DNA of 64,000 nucleotides from NCBI RefSeq assembly GCF_029227915.1, contig NC_079880.1, forward strand, positions 27,709,501-27,773,500. The letters run 5' to 3'. The translations under genes and the position numbers were made by a program. This stretch comes from Hydractinia symbiolongicarpus (lineage: Eukaryota > Cnidaria > Hydrozoa > Anthoathecata > Hydractiniidae). The notes beneath the pieces are model-generated. The model was not told where the DNA came from. It worked only from the letters and a program-made list of their open reading frames with translations, and ran no database searches. Of this stretch, positions 1 to 14,927 are shown piece by piece (the first letter of the stretch is position 1; every line of letters begins with the position of its first letter).

Positions 1-342
1 GGGAAATCGCGGGTTTTCGTTTGCCGTCGATTAAACCACTTTCATTAAGCGTCTCATCAAAAATGAAAACATTTCTGTAAACTACAAGTCTCATGCGTTT
101 TAGTGGTGAAAAATAATTTAAAAAATCGTTCGGGAAATAAGTTTACTCCCTGGGTACTTCCTTTGTATACTTTTGACTATACGGGCCGATTCCGAATTTA
201 CGGGAAGTCGCGGGTTTTCGATTGCTGGCGATTAAACTTCTTTTATTCAGCGTCTCATCAAAAATGAAAACATTTTTAAAAACTACAAGTCTCATGGCCT
301 TTAGTGGTGAAATAATAATTTAAAAAATCGTTCGGGAAATGA

Positions 343-1960
343 GTTTACTCCCTGGGTACTTTCTTTGTATACTTTTGACTATACGGGCCGAGTCCGGATT
401 TACGGGAAGTCGCGGGTTTTCGTTTGCCGGCGATTAAACTTGTTTTATTCAGCGTCTCATCAAAAATGAAAACATTTTTAAAAACTACAAGTCTCATGGG
501 CTTTAGTGGTGAAATAATAATTTAAAAAATCGTTCGGGAAATGAGTTTACTCCCTGGGTACTTTCTTTGTATACTTTTGACTATACGGGCCGAGTCCGGA
601 TTTACGGGAAGTCGCGGGTTTTCGTTTGCCGGCGATTAAACTTCTTTTATTCAGCGTCTCATCAAAAATGAAAACATTTTGAAAAACTACAAGACTCATG
701 GGCTTTAGTGGTGAAATAATAATTTAAAAAATCGTTCGGGAAATGCGTTTACACCCTGGGTACTATCTTTGTATACTTTTGACTATACGGGCCGAGTCCG
801 GGATTTACGGGAAATCGCAGGTTTTCGTTTACCGGCGATTAAACTTCTTTTATTCAGCGTCTCATCAAAAATGAAAACGTTTTGGAAACTACAAGTCTCA
901 TGGGCTTTAGTGGTGAAATAATAATTTAAAAAATCGTTCGGGAAATGAGTTTACACCCTGGGTACTTTCTTTTTATGCTTTTGACTATACGGGCCGAGTC
1001 CGGCATTTACGGGAAATCGCAGGTTTTCGTTTGCCGGCGATTAAACTTCTTTTATTCAGCGTCTCATCAAAAATGAAAACATTTTTGAAAACTACAAGTC
1101 TCATGCTTTTTAGTGGTGAAAAAAGAATTTAAAAAATCGTTCGGGAAATGAGTTTACTCCCTGGGTACTTTCTTTGTATACTTTTGACTATACGGGCCGA
1201 GTCCGGATTTACGGGAAGTCGCGGGTTTTCGTTTGCCGGCGATTAAACTTGTTTTATTCAGCGTCTCATCAAAAATGAAAACATTTTTAAAAACTACAAG
1301 TCTCATGGGCTTTAGTGGTGAAATAATAATTTAAAAAATCGTTCGGGAAATGAGTTTACTCCCTGGGTACTTTCTTTGTATACTTTTGACTATACGGGCC
1401 GAGTCCGGATTTACGGGAAGTCGCGGGTTTTCGTTTGCCGGCGATTAAACTTCTTTTATTCAGCGTCTCATCAAAAATGAAAACATTTTGAAAAACTACA
1501 AGACTCATGGGCTTTAGTGGTGAAATAATAATTTAAAAAATCGTTCGGGAAATGCGTTTACACCCTGGGTACTATCTTTGTATACTTTTGACTATACGGG
1601 CCGAGTCCGGGATTTACGGGAAATCGCAGGTTTTCGTTTACCGGCGATTAAACTTCTTTTATTCAGCGTCTCATCAAAAATGAAAACGTTTTTGAAACTA
1701 CAAGTCTCATGGGCTTTAGTGGTGAAATAATAATTTAAAAAATCGTTCGGGAAATGAGTTTACACCCTGGGTACTTTCTTTTTATGCTTTTGACTATACG
1801 GGCCGAGTCCGGCATTTACGGGAAATCGCAGGTTTTCGTGTGCCGGCGATTAAACTTCTTTTATTCAGCGTCTCATCAAAAATGAAAACATTTTTGAAAA
1901 CTACAAGTCTCATGCGTTTTAGTGGTGAAAAAAGAATTTAAAAAATCGTTCGGGAAATGA
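343..1960 (+). repeat. 4-monomer HOR, period 809 bp, two copies
   Basis: Monomer starts at 343, 747 and 949 recur at 1152, 1556 and 1758, all displaced by 809 bp. Private variants are shared: CTATCTTTGTATAC in one monomer and CTTTCTTTTTATGC in the next. This marks a local tandem duplication of four monomers. Confidence 0.85.
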
Positions 1961-2566
1961 GTTTACTCCCTGGGTACTTTCTTTGTATACTTTTGACTAT
2001 ACGGGTCGAGTCCGGATTTACATGAAATCGCAGGTTTTCGTTTGCCGGCGATTAAACTTCTTTTATTCAGCGTCTCATCAAAAATGAAAACATTTTTGTA
2101 AACTACAAGTCTCATGCATTTTAGTGGTGAAAAATAATTTAAAAAATCGTTCGGGAAATGAGTTTACTCCCTGGGTACTTTCTTTGTATACTTTTGACTA
2201 TACGGGCTGATTCCGGATTTACGGGAAGTCGCGGGTTTTCGTTTGCCGGCAATTAAACTTCTTTTATTCAGCGTCTCATCAAAAATAAAAACATTTTAAA
2301 AAACTACAAGTCTCGTGGGCTTTAGTGGTGAAATAATAATTTAAAAAATCGTTCGGGAAATGAGTTTACACCCTGGGTACTTTCTTTGCATACTTTTGAC
2401 TATACGGGCCGAGTCCGGGATTTACGGGAAGTCGCGGGTTTTCGTTTGCCGGCGATTAAACTTCTTTTAATCAGCGTCTGATCAAAAATGAAAACATTTT
2501 TAAAAACTACAAGACTCATGAGCTTTAGTGGTGAAATAATAATTTAAAAAATCGTTCGGGAAATGA

Positions 2567-3784
2567 GTTTACACCATGGGTACTTTCTTTGTATGCTTTT
2601 GACTATACGGGCCGAGTCCGGGATTTACGGGAAATCGCAGGTTTTCATTTGCCGGCGATTAAACTTCTTTTATTCAGCGTCTCATCAAAAATGAAAACAT
2701 TTTTGAAAACTACAAGTCTCATGCGTTTTAGTGGTGAAAAAATAATTTAAAAAATCGTTCGGGAAATGAGTTTACTCCCTGGGTACTTTCTTTGTATACT
2801 TTTGACTATACGGGCCGAGTCCGGGATTTACGGGAAGTCGCGGGTTTTCGTTTGAGGGCGATTAAACTTCTTTTATTCAGCGTCTCATCAAAAATGAAAA
2901 CATTTTTAAAAACTACAAGTCTCATGGGCTTTAGTGGTGAAATAATAATTTAAAAAATCGTTCGGGAAATGCGTTTACACCCTGGGTACTATCTTTGTAT
3001 ACTTTTGACTATACGGGCCGAGTACGGGATTTACGGGAAATCGCAGGTTTTCGTTTACCGGCGATTAAACTTCTTTTATTCAGCGTCTCATCAAAAATGA
3101 AAACATTTTTGAAAACTACAAGTCTCATGCGTTTTAGTGGTGAAAAAATAATTTAAAAAATCGTTCGGGAAATGAGTTTACACCATGGGTACTTTCTTTG
3201 TATGCTTTTGACTATACGGGCCGAGTCCGGGATTTACGGGAAATCGCAGGTTTTCATTTGCTGGCGATTAAACTTCTTTTATTCAGCGTCTCATCAAAAA
3301 TGAAAACATTTTTGAAAACTACAAGTCTCATGCGTTTTAGTGGTGAAAAAATAATTTAAAAAATCGTTCGGGAAATGAGTTTACTCCCTGGGTACTTTCT
3401 TTGTATACTTTTGACTATACGGGCCGAGTCCGGGATTTACGGGAAGTCGCGGGTTTTTGTTTGAGGGCGATTAAACTTCTTTTATTCAGCGTCTCATCAA
3501 AAATGAAAACATTTTTAAAAACTACAAGTCTCATGGGCTTTAGTGGTGAAATAATAATTTAAAAAATCGTTCGGGAAATGCGTTTACACCCTGGGTACTA
3601 TCTTTGTATACTTTTGACTATACGGGCCGAGTACGGGATTTACGGGAAATCGCAGGTTTTCGTTTACCGGCGATTAAACTTCTTTTATTCAGCGTCTCAT
3701 CAAAAATGAAAACATTTTTGAAAACTACAAGTCTCATGCGTTTTAGTGGTGAAAAAATAATTTAAAAAATCGTTCGGGAAATGA
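2567..3784 (+). repeat. 3-monomer HOR, period 609 bp, two copies
   Basis: The variants ACACCATGGGTAC (2567 and 3176) and CCGAGTACGGG in the following CTATC monomer (2973 and 3582) recur at a spacing of 609 bp, which is three monomers. Confidence 0.8.
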
Positions 3785-6700
3785 GTTTACACCCTGGGTA
3801 CTTTCTTTGTATACTTTTGACTATACGGGCCGAGTCCGGGATTTACGGGAAATCGCAGGTTTTCGTTTGCCGGCGATTAAACTTCTTTTATTCAGCGTCT
3901 CATCAAAAATGAAAACATTTTTGAAAACAACAAGTGTCATGCGTTTTAGTGGTAAAAAAAAAAAATTAAAAAAGTCGTTCGGGAAATGAGTTTACTCCCT
4001 GGGTACTTTCTTTGTATACATTCGATTATACGGGCCAAGTCCGGGATTTACAGGAAATCGCGGGATTTCGTTTGCCGGCGATTAAACCTCTTTCATTAAG
4101 CGTCTCATCAAAAATGAAAACATTTTTGAAAACTGCAAGTCTCATGCGTTTTAGTGGTGAAAAGATAATTTAAAAATCGTTTTGGAAATGAGTTTACTCA
4201 CAGGGTACTTTCTTTGTATACATTCGACTATACGGGCCAAGCCCGGGATTTACGGGAAATCGCGGGTTTTCGTTTGCCGGCGATTAAACCACTTTCATTA
4301 AGCATCTCATCAAAAATGAAAACATTTCTGTAAACTACAAGTCTCATGCGTTTTAGTGGTGAAAAATAATTTAAAAAATCGTTCGGGAAATGAGTTTACT
4401 CCCTGGGTACTTTCTTTGTATACTTTTGACTATACGGGCCGATTCCGGATTTACGGGAAGTCGCAGGTTTTCGTTTGCCGGCGATTAAACTTCTTTAATT
4501 CAGCGTCTCATCAAAAATGAAAACATTTTTAAAAACTACAAGTCTCATGGGCTTTAGTGGTGAAATAATAATTTAAAAAATCGTTCGGGAAATGAGTTTA
4601 CTCCCTGGGTACTTTCTTTGTATACTTTTGACTATACGGGCCGAGTCCGGATTTACGGGAAGACGCGGGTTTTCGTTTGCCGGCGATTAAACTTCTTTTA
4701 TTCAGCGTCTCATCAAAAATGAAAACATTTTGAAAAACTACAAGACTCATGGGCTTTAGTGGTGAAATAATAATTTAAAAAATCGTTCCGGAAATGCGTT
4801 TACACCCTGGGTACTATCTTTGTATACTTTTGACTATACGGGCCGAGTCCGGGATTTAAGGGAAATCGCAGGTTTTCGTTTACCGGCGATTAAACTTCTT
4901 TTATTCAGCGTCTCATCAAAAATGAAAACGTTTTTGAAAACTACAAGTCTCATGCGTTTTAGTGGTGAAAAAATAATTTAAAAAATCGTTCGGGAAATGA
5001 GTTTACTCCATGGGTACTTTCTTTGTATACTTTTGACTATACGGGCCGAGTCCGGGATTTACGGGAAATCGCAGGTTTTCGTTTGCCGGCGATTAAACTT
5101 CTTTTATTCAGCGTCTCATCAAAAATGAAAACATTTTTGAAAACTACAAGTCTCATGCGTTTTAGTGGTGAAAAAATAATTTAAAAAATCGTTCGGGAAA
5201 TGAGTTTACTCCCTGGGTACTTTCTTTGTATACTTTTGACTATACGGGCCGAGTCCGGGATTTACGGGAAGTCGCGGGTTTTTGTTTGAGGGCGATTAAA
5301 CTTCTTTTATTCAGCGTCTCATCAAAAATGAAAACATTTTTAAAAACTACAAGTCTCATGGGCTTTAGTGGTGAAATAATAATTTAAAAAATCGTTCGGA
5401 AAATGCGTTTACACCCTGGGTACTATCTTTGTATACTTTTGACTATACGGGCCGAGTACGGGATTTACGGGAAATCGCAGGTTTTCGTTTACCGGCGATT
5501 AAACTTCTTTTATTCAGCGTCTCATGAAAAATGAAAACATTTTTGAAAACTACAAGTCTCATGCGTTTTAGTGGTGAAAAAATAATTTAAAAAATCGTTC
5601 GGGAAATGAGTTTACACCCTGGGTACTTTCTTTGTATACTTTTGACTATACGGGCCGAGTCCGGGATTTACGGGAAATCGCAGGTTTTCGTTTGCCGGCG
5701 ATTAAACCTCTTTCATTAAGCGTCTCATCAAAAATGAAAACATTTTTGAAAACTGCAAGTCTCATGCGTTTTAGTGGTGAAAAGATAATTTAAAAATCGT
5801 TTTGGAAATGAGTTTACTCACAGGGTACTTTCTTTGTATACATTCGACTATACGGGCCAAGCCTGGGATTTACGGGAAATCGCGGGTTTTCGTTTGCCGG
5901 CGATTAAACCACTTTCATTAAGCGTCTCATCAAAAATGAAAACATTTTGAAAAACTACAAGTCTCATGCGTTTTAGTGGTGAAAAATAATTTAAAAAATC
6001 GTTCCGGAAATGCGTTTACACCCTGGGTACTATCTTTGTATACTTTTGACTATACGGGCCGAGTCCGGGATTTACGGGAAATCGCAGGTTTTCGTTTACC
6101 GGCGATTAAACTTCTTTTATTCAGCGTCTCATCAAAAATGAAAACATTTTGAAAAACTACAAGACTCATGGGCTTTAGTGGTGAAATAATAATTTAAAAA
6201 ATCGTTCCGGAAATGCGTTTACACCCTGGGTACTATCTTTGTATACTTTTGACTATACGGGCCGAGTCCGGGATTTACGGGAAATCGCAGGTTTTCGTTT
6301 ACCGGCGATTAAACTTCTTTTATTCAGCGTCTCATCAAAAATGAAAACGTTTTTGAAAACTACAAGTCTCATGCGTTTTAGTGGTAAAAAAATAATTTAA
6401 AAAATCGTTCGGGAAATGAGTTTACTCCATGGGTACTTTCTTTGTATACTTTTGACTATACGGGCCGAGTCCGGGATTTACGGGAAATCGCAGGTTTTCG
6501 TTTGCCGGCGATTAAACTTCTTTTATTCAGCGTCTCATCAAAAATGAAAACATTTTTGAAAACTACAAGTCTCATGCGTTTTAGTGGTAAAAATAAAAAA
6601 TTAAAAAAGTCGTTCGGGAAATGAGTTTACTCCCTGGGTACTTTCTTTGTATACATTCGATTATACGGGCCAAGCCCGGGATTTACAGGAAATCACGGGA

Positions 6701-6954
6701 TTTCGTTTGCCGGCGATTAAACCTCTTTCATTAAAAGTCTCATCAAAAATGAAAACATTTTTGAAAACTGCAAGTCTCATGCGTTTTAGTGGTGAAAAGA
6801 TAATTGAAAAATCGTTTTGGAAATGAGTTTACTCACAGGGTACTTTCTTTGTATACATTCGACTATACGGGCCAAGCCCGGGATTTACGGGAAATCGCGG
6901 GTTTTCGTTTGCCGTCGATTAAACCACTTTCATTAAGCGTCTCATCAAAAATGA

Positions 6955-9784
6955 AAACATTTCTGTAAACTACAAGTCTCATGCGTTTTAGTGGTGAAAA
7001 ATAATTTAAAAAATCGTTCGGGAAATAAGTTTACTCCCTGGGTACTTCCTTTGTATACTTTTGACTATACGGGCCGATTCCGAATTTACGGGAAGTCGCG
7101 GGTTTTCGATTGCTGGCGATTAAACTTCTTTTATTCAGCGTCTCATCAAAAATGAAAACATTTTTAAAAACTACAAGTCTCATGGCCTTTAGTGGTGAAA
7201 TAATAATTTAAAAAATCGTTCGGGAAATGAGTTTACTCCCTGGGTACTTTCTTTGTATACTTTTGACTATACGGGCCGAGTCCGGATTTACGGGAAGTCG
7301 CGGGTTTTCGTTTGCCGGCGATTAAACTTGTTTTATTCAGCGTCTCATCAAAAATGAAAACATTTTTAAAAACTACAAGTCTCGTGGGCTTTAGTGGTGA
7401 AATAATAATTTAAAAAATCGTTCGGGAAATGAGTTTACACCCTGGGTACTTTCTTTTTATGCTTTTGACTATACGGGCCGAGTCCGGCATTTACGGGAAA
7501 TCGCAGGTTTTCGTTTGCAGGCGATTAAACTTCTTTTATTCAGCGTCTCATCAAAAATGAAAACATTTTTGAAAACTACAAGTCTCATGCGTTTTAGTGG
7601 TGAAAAAAGAATTTAAAAAATCGTTCGGGAAATGAGTTTACTCCCTGGGTACTTTCTTTGTATACTTTTGACTATACGGGTCGAGTCCGGATTTACGGGA
7701 AATCGCAGGTTTTCGTTTGCCGGCGATTAAACTTCTTTTATTCAGCGTCTCATCAAAAATGAAAACATTTCTGTAAACTACAAGTCTCATGCGTTTTAGT
7801 GGTGAAAAATAATTTAAAAAATCGTTCGGGAAATGAGTTTACTCCCTGGGTACTTTCTTTGTATACTTTTGACTATACGGGCTGATTCCGGATTTACGGG
7901 AAGTCGCGGGTTTTCGTATGCCGGCAATTAAACTTCTTTTATTCAGCGTCTCATCAAAAATGAAAACATTTTTAAAAACTACAAGTCTCATGGGCTTTAG
8001 TGGTGAAATAATAATTTAAAAAATCGTTCGGGAAATGAGTTTACACCCTGGGTACTTTCTTTGCATACTTTTGACTATACGGGCCGAGTCCGGCATTTAC
8101 GGGAAGTCGCGGGTTTTCGTTTGCCGGCGATTAAACTTCTTTTATTCAGCGTCTGATCAAAAATGAAAACATTTTTAAAAACTACAAGACTCATGAGCTT
8201 TAGTGGTGAAATAATAATTTAAAAAATCGTTCGGGAAATGAGTTTACACCATGGGTACTTTCTTTGTATGCTTTTGACTATACGGGCCGAGTCCGGGATT
8301 TACGGGAAATCGCAGGTTTTCATTTGCCGGCGATTAAACATCTTTTATTCAGCGTCTCATCAAAAATGAAAACATTTCTGTAAACTACAAGTCTCATGCG
8401 TTTTAGTGGTGAAAAATAATTTAAAAAATCGTTCGGGAAATAAGTTTACTCCCTGGGTACTTCCTTTGTATACTTTTGACTATACGGGCCGATTCCGAAT
8501 TTACGGGAAGTCGCGGGTTTTCGATTGCTGGCGATTAAACTTCTTTTATTCAGCGTCTCATCAAAAATGAAAACATTTTTAAAAACTACAAGTCTCATGG
8601 CCTTTAGTGGTGAAATAATAATTTAAAAAATCGTTCGGGAAATGAGTTTACTCCCTGGGTACTTTCTTTGTATACTTTTGACTATACGGGCCGAGTCCGG
8701 ATTTACGGGAAGTCGCGGGTTTTCGTTTGCCGGCCATTAAACTTGTTTTATTCAGCGTCTCATCAAAAATGAAAACATTTTTAAAAACTACAAGTCTCGT
8801 GGGCTTTAGTGGTGAAATAATAATTTAAAAAATCGTTCGGGAAATGAGTTTACACCCTGGGTACTTTCTTTTTATGCTTTTGACTATACGGGCCGAGTCC
8901 GGCATTTACGGGAAATCGCAGGTTTTCGTTTGCCGGCGATTAAACTTCTTTTATTCAGCGTCTCATCAAAAATGAAAACATTTTTGAAAACTACAAGTCT
9001 CATGCGTTTTAGTGGTGAAAAAAGAATTTAAAAAATCGTTCGGGAAATGAGTTTACTCCCTGGGTACTTTCTTTGTATACTTTTGACTATACGGGTCGAG
9101 TCCGGATTTACGGGAAATCGCAGGTTTTCGTTTGCCGGCGATTAAACTTCTTTTATTCAGCGTCTCATCAAAAATGAAAACATTTCTGTAAACTACAAGT
9201 CTCATGCGTTTTAGTGGTGAAAAATAATTTAAAAAATCGTTCGGGAAATGAGTTTACTCCCTGGGTACTTTCTTTGTATACTTTTGACTATACGGGCTGA
9301 TTCCGGATTTACGGGAAGTCGCGGGTTTTCGTATGCCGGCAATTAAACTTCTTTTATTCAGCGTCTCATCAAAAATGAAAACATTTTTAAAAACTACAAG
9401 TCTCATGGGCTTTAGTGGTGAAATAATAATTTAAAAAATCGTTCGGGAAATGAGTTTACACCCTGGGTACTTTCTTTGCATACTTTTGACTATACGGGCC
9501 GAGTCCGGCATTTACGGGAAGTCGCGGGTTTTCGTTTGCCGGCGATTAAACTTCTTTTATTCAGCGTCTGATCAAAAATGAAAACATTTTTAAAAACTAC
9601 AAGACTCATGAGCTTTAGTGGTGAAATAATAATTTAAAAAATCGTTCGGGAAATGAGTTTACACCATGGGTACTTTCTTTGTATGCTTTTGACTATACGG
9701 GCCGAGTCCGGGATTTACGGGAAATCGCAGGTTTTCATTTGCCGGCGATTAAACATCTTTTATTCAGCGTCTCATCAAAAATGA
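6955..9784 (+). repeat. 7-monomer HOR, period 1415 bp, two copies
   Basis: The variant monomer with AATAAGTTTACTCCC, CTTCCTTTG and GATTGCTGGCG starts at 7029 and again at 8444. The rare CGTATGCCGGCAATT variant lies at 7915 and 9330. Both pairs are 1415 bp apart, or seven monomers. The outer limits are approximate. A related copy of the first monomer sits at the window start, 6888 bp upstream. Confidence 0.8.
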
Positions 9785-12700
9785 AAACATTTTTGAAAAC
9801 TACAAGTCTCATGCGTTTTAGTGGTGAAAAAATAATTTAAAAAATCGTTCGGGAAATGAGTTTACTCCCTGGGTACTTTCTTTGTATACTTTTGACTATA
9901 CGGGCCGAGTCCGGGATTTACGGGAAGTCGCGGGTTTTCGTTTGAGGGCGATTAAACTTCTTTTATTCAGCGTCTCATCAAAAATGAAAACATTTTTAAA
10001 AACTACAAGTCTCATGGGCTTTAGTGGTGAAATAATAATTTAAAAAATCGTTCGGGAAATGCGTTTACACCCTGGGTACTATCTTTGTATACTTTTGACT
10101 ATACGGGCCGAGTACGGGATTTACGGGAAATCGCAGGTTTTCGTTTACCGGCGATTAAACTTCTTTTATTCAGCGTCTCATCAAAAATGAAAACATTTTT
10201 GAAAACTACAAGTCTCATGCGTTTTAGTGGTGAAAAAATAATTTAAAAAATCGTTCGGGAAATGAGTTTACACCCTGGGTACTTTCTTTGTATACTTTTG
10301 ACTATACGGGCCGAGTCCGGGATTTACGGGAAATCGCAGGTTTTCGTTTGCCGGCGATTAAACTTCTTTTATTCAGCGTCTCATCAAAAATGAAAACAGT
10401 TTTGAAAACAACAAGTGTCATGCGTTTTAGTGGTAAAAAAAAAAAATTAAAAAAGTCGTTCGGGAAATGAGTTTACTCCCTGGGTACTTTCTTTGTATAC
10501 ATTCGATTATACGGGCCGATCCCGGATTTACGGGAAATCGCGGGTTTTCGTTTGCCGGCGATTAAACCACTTTCATTAAGCGTCTCATCAAAAATGAAAA
10601 CATTTCTGTAAACTACAAGTCTCATGCGTTTTAGTGGTGAAAAATAATTTAAAAAATCGTTCGGGAAATGAGTTTACTCCCTGGGTACTTTCTTTGTATA
10701 CTTTTGACTATACGGGCCGATTCCGGATTTACGGGAAGTCGCGGGTTTTCGTTTGCCGGCGATTAAACTTCTTTTATTCAGCGTCTCATCAAAAATGAAA
10801 ACATTTTTAAAAACTACAAGTCTCATGGCCTTTAGTGGTGAAATAATAATTTAAAAAATCGTTCGGAAAATGAGTTTACTCCCTGGGTACTTTCTTTGTA
10901 TACTTTTGACTATACGGGCCGAGTCCGGATTTACGGGAAGTCGCGGGTTTTCGTTTGCCGGCGATTAAACTTGTTTTATTCAGCGTCTCATCAAAAATGA
11001 AAACATTTTTAAAAACTACAAGTCTCATGGGCTTTAGTGGTGAAATAATAATTTAAAAAATCGTTCGGGAAATGAGTTTACTCCCTGGGTACTTTCTTTG
11101 TATACTTTTGACTATACGGGCCGAGTCCGGATTTACGGGAAGTCGCGGGTTTTCGTTTGCCGGCGATTAAACTTCTTTTATTCAGCGTCTCATCAAAAAT
11201 GAAAACATTTTGAAAAACTACAAGACTCATGGGCTTTAGTGGTGAAATAATAATTTAAAAAATCGTTCGGGAAATGCGTTTACACCCTGGGTACTATCTT
11301 TGTATACTTTTGACTATACGGGCCGAGTCCGGGATTTACGGGAAATCGCAGGTTTTCGTTTACCGGCGATTAAACTTCTTTTATTCAGCGTCTCATCAAA
11401 AATGAAAACGTTTTTGAAAACTACAAGTCTCATGCGTTTTAGTGGTGAAAAAATAATTTAAAAAATCGTTCGGGAAATGAGTTTACTCCATGGGTACTTT
11501 ATTTGTATACTTTTGACTATACGGGCCGAGTCCGGGATTTACGGGAAATCGCAGGTTTTCGTTTGCCGGCGATTAAACTTCTTTTATTCAGCGTCTCATC
11601 AAAAATGAAAACATTTTTGAAAACTACAAGTCTCATGCGTTTTAGTGGTAAAAAAAATAAATTAAAAAAGTCGTTCGGGAAATGAGTTTACTCCCTGGGT
11701 ACTTTCTTTGTATACATTCGATTATACGGGCCAAGCCCGGGATTTACAGGAAATCGCGGGATTTCGTTTGCCGGCGATTAAACCTCTTTCATTAAGAGTC
11801 TCATCAAAAATGAAAACATTTTTGAAAACTGCAAGTCTCATGCGTTTTAGTGGTGGAAAGATAATTTAAAAATCGTTTTGGAAATGAGTTTACTCACAGG
11901 GTACTTTCTTTGTATACATTCGACTATACGGGCCAAGCCCGGGATTTACGGGAAATCGCGGGTTTTCGTTTGCCGTCGATTAAACCACTTTCATTAAGCG
12001 TCTCATCAAAAATGAAAACATTTCTGTAAACTACAAGTCTCATGCGTTTTAGTGGTGAAAAATAATTTAAAAAATCGTTCGGGAAATCAGTTTACTCCCT
12101 GGGTACTTCCTTTGTATACTTTTGAGTATACGGGCCGATTCCGGATTTACGGGAAGTCGCGGGTTTTCGATTGCCGGCGATTAAACTTCTTTTATTCAGC
12201 GTCTCATCAAAAATGAAAACATTTTTAAAAACTACAAGTCTCATGGGCTTTAGTGGTGAAATAATAATTTAAAAAATCGTTCGGGAAATGAGTTTACACC
12301 ATGGGTACTTTCTTTGTATGCTTTTGACTATACGGGCCGAGTCCGGGATTTACGGGAAATCGCAGGTTTTCATTTGCCGGCGATTAAACATCTTTTATTC
12401 AGCGTCTCATCAAAAATGAAAACATTTTTGAAAACTACAAGTCTCATGCGTTTTAGTGGTGAAAAAATAATTTAAAAAATCGTTCGGGAAATGAGTTTAC
12501 TCCCTGGGTACTTTCTTTGTATACTTTTGACTATACGGGCCGAGTCCGGGATTTACGGGAAGTCGCGGGTTTTCGTTTGAGGGCGATTAAACTTCTTTTA
12601 TTCAGCGTCTCATCAAAAATGAAGACATTTTTAAAAACTACAAGTCTCATGGGCTTTAGTGGTGAAATAATAATTTAAAAAATCGTTCGGGAAATGCGTT

Positions 12701-14927
12701 TACACCCTGGGTACTATCTTTGTATACTTTTGACTATACGGGCCGAGTACGGGATTTACGGGAAATCGCAGGTTTTCGTTTACCGGCGATTAAACTTCTT
12801 TTATTCAGCGTCTCATCAAAAATGAAAACATTTTTGAAAACTACAAGTCTCATGCGTTTTAGTGGTGAAAAAATAATTTAAAAAATCGTTCGGGAAATGA
12901 GTTTACACCCTGGGTACTTTCTTTGTATACTTTTGACTATACGGGCCGAGTCCGGGATTTACGGGAAATCGCAGGTTTTCGTTTGCCGGCGATTAAACTT
13001 CTTTTATTCAGCGTCTCATCAAAAATGAAAACAGTTTTGAAAACAACAAGTGTCATGCGTTTTAGTGGTAAAAAAAAAAATTAAAAAAGTCGTTCGGGAA
13101 ATGAGTTTACTCCCTGGGTACTTTCTTTGTATACATTCGATTATACGGGCCGATTCCGGATTTACGGGAAATCGCGGGTTTTCGTTTGCCGGCGATTAAA
13201 CCACTTTCATTAAGCGTCTCATCAAAAATGAAAACATTTCTGTAAACTACAAGTCTCATGCGTTTTAGTGGTGAAAAATAATTTAAAAAATCGTTCGGGA
13301 AATGAGTTTACTCCCTGGGTACTTTCTTTGTATACTTTTGACTATACGGGCCGATTCCGGATTTACGGGAAGTCGCGGGTTTTCGTTTGCCGGCGATTAA
13401 ACTTCTTTTATTCAGCGTCTCATCAAAAATGAAAACATTTTTAAAAACTACAAGTCTCATGGCCTTTAGTGGTGAAATAATAATTTAAAAAATCGTTCGG
13501 AAAATGAGTTTACTCCCTGGGTACTTTCTTTGTATACTTTTGACTATACGGGCCGAGTCCGGATTTACGGGAAGTCGCGGGTTTTCGTTTGCCGGCGATT
13601 AAACTTGTTTTATTCAGCGTCTCATCAAAAATGAAAACATTTTTAAAAACTACAAGTCTCATGGGCTTTAGTGGTGAAATAATAATTTAAAAAATCGTTC
13701 GGGAAATGAGTTTACTCCCTGGGTACTTTCTTTGTATACTTTTGACTATACGGGCCGAGTCCGGATTTACGGGAAGTCGCGGGTTTTCGTTTGCCGGCGA
13801 TTAAACTTCTTTTATTCAGCGTCTCATCAAAAATGAAAACATTTTGAAAAACTACAAGACTCATGGGCTTTAGTGGTGAAATAATAATTTAAAAAATCGT
13901 TCGGGAAATGCGTTTACACCCTGGGTACTATCTTTGTATACTTTTGACTATACGGGCCGAGTCCGGGATTTACGGGAAATCGCAGGTTTTCGTTTACCGG
14001 CGATTAAACTTCTTTTATTCAGCGTCTCATCAAAAATGAAAACGTTTTTGAAAACTACAAGTCTCATGCGTTTTAGTGGTGAAAAAATAATTTAAAAAAT
14101 CGTTCGGGAAATGAGTTTACTCCATGGGTACTTTATTTGTATACTTTTGACTATACGGGCCGAGTCCGGGATTTACGGGAAATCGCAGGTTTTCGTTTGC
14201 CGGCGATTAAACTTCTTTTATTCAGCGTCTCATCAAAAATGAAAACATTTTTGAAAACTACAAGTCTCATGCGTTTTAGTGGTAAAAAAAATAAATTAAA
14301 AAAGTCGTTCGGGAAATGAGTTTACTCCCTGGGTACTTTCTTTGTATACATTCGATTATACGGGCCAAGCCCGGGATTTACAGGAAATCGCGGGATTTCG
14401 TTTGCCGGCGATTAAACCTCTTTCATTAAGAGTCTCATCAAAAATGAAAACATTTTTGAAAACTGCAAGTCTCATGCGTTTTAGTGGTGGAAAGATAATT
14501 TAAAAATCGTTTTGGAAATGAGTTTACTCACAGGGTACTTTCTTTGTATACATTCGACTATACGGGCCAAGCCCGGGATTTACGGGAAATCGCGGGTTTT
14601 CGTTTGCCGTCGATTAAACCACTTTCATTAAGCGTCTCATCAAAAATGAAAACATTTCTGTAAACTACAAGTCTCATGCGTTTTAGTGGTGAAAAATAAT
14701 TTAAAAAATCGTTCGGGAAATCAGTTTACTCCCTGGGTACTTCCTTTGTATACTTTTGAGTATACGGGCCGATTCCGGATTTACGGGAAGTCGCGGGTTT
14801 TCGATTGCCGGCGATTAAACTTCTTTTATTCAGCGTCTCATCAAAAATGAAAACATTTTTAAAAACTACAAGTCTCATGGGCTTTAGTGGTGAAATAATA
14901 ATTTAAAAAATCGTTCGGGAAATGAGT
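9659..14927 (+). repeat. 13-monomer HOR, period ~2634 bp, two copies
   Basis: Two tandem copies meet near 12293. Shared private variants include GAAAACAGTTTTG with AACAACAAGTGTCATG (10392 and 13027), CTTTATTTGTATAC (before 11503 and 14137), and TTGCCGTCGATT (11950 and 14584). The displacement is 2634-2635 bp, the extra base being one A in an A-tract. A more diverged relative of this block, with similar monomer order, lies at about 3.8-7 kb. Confidence 0.85.
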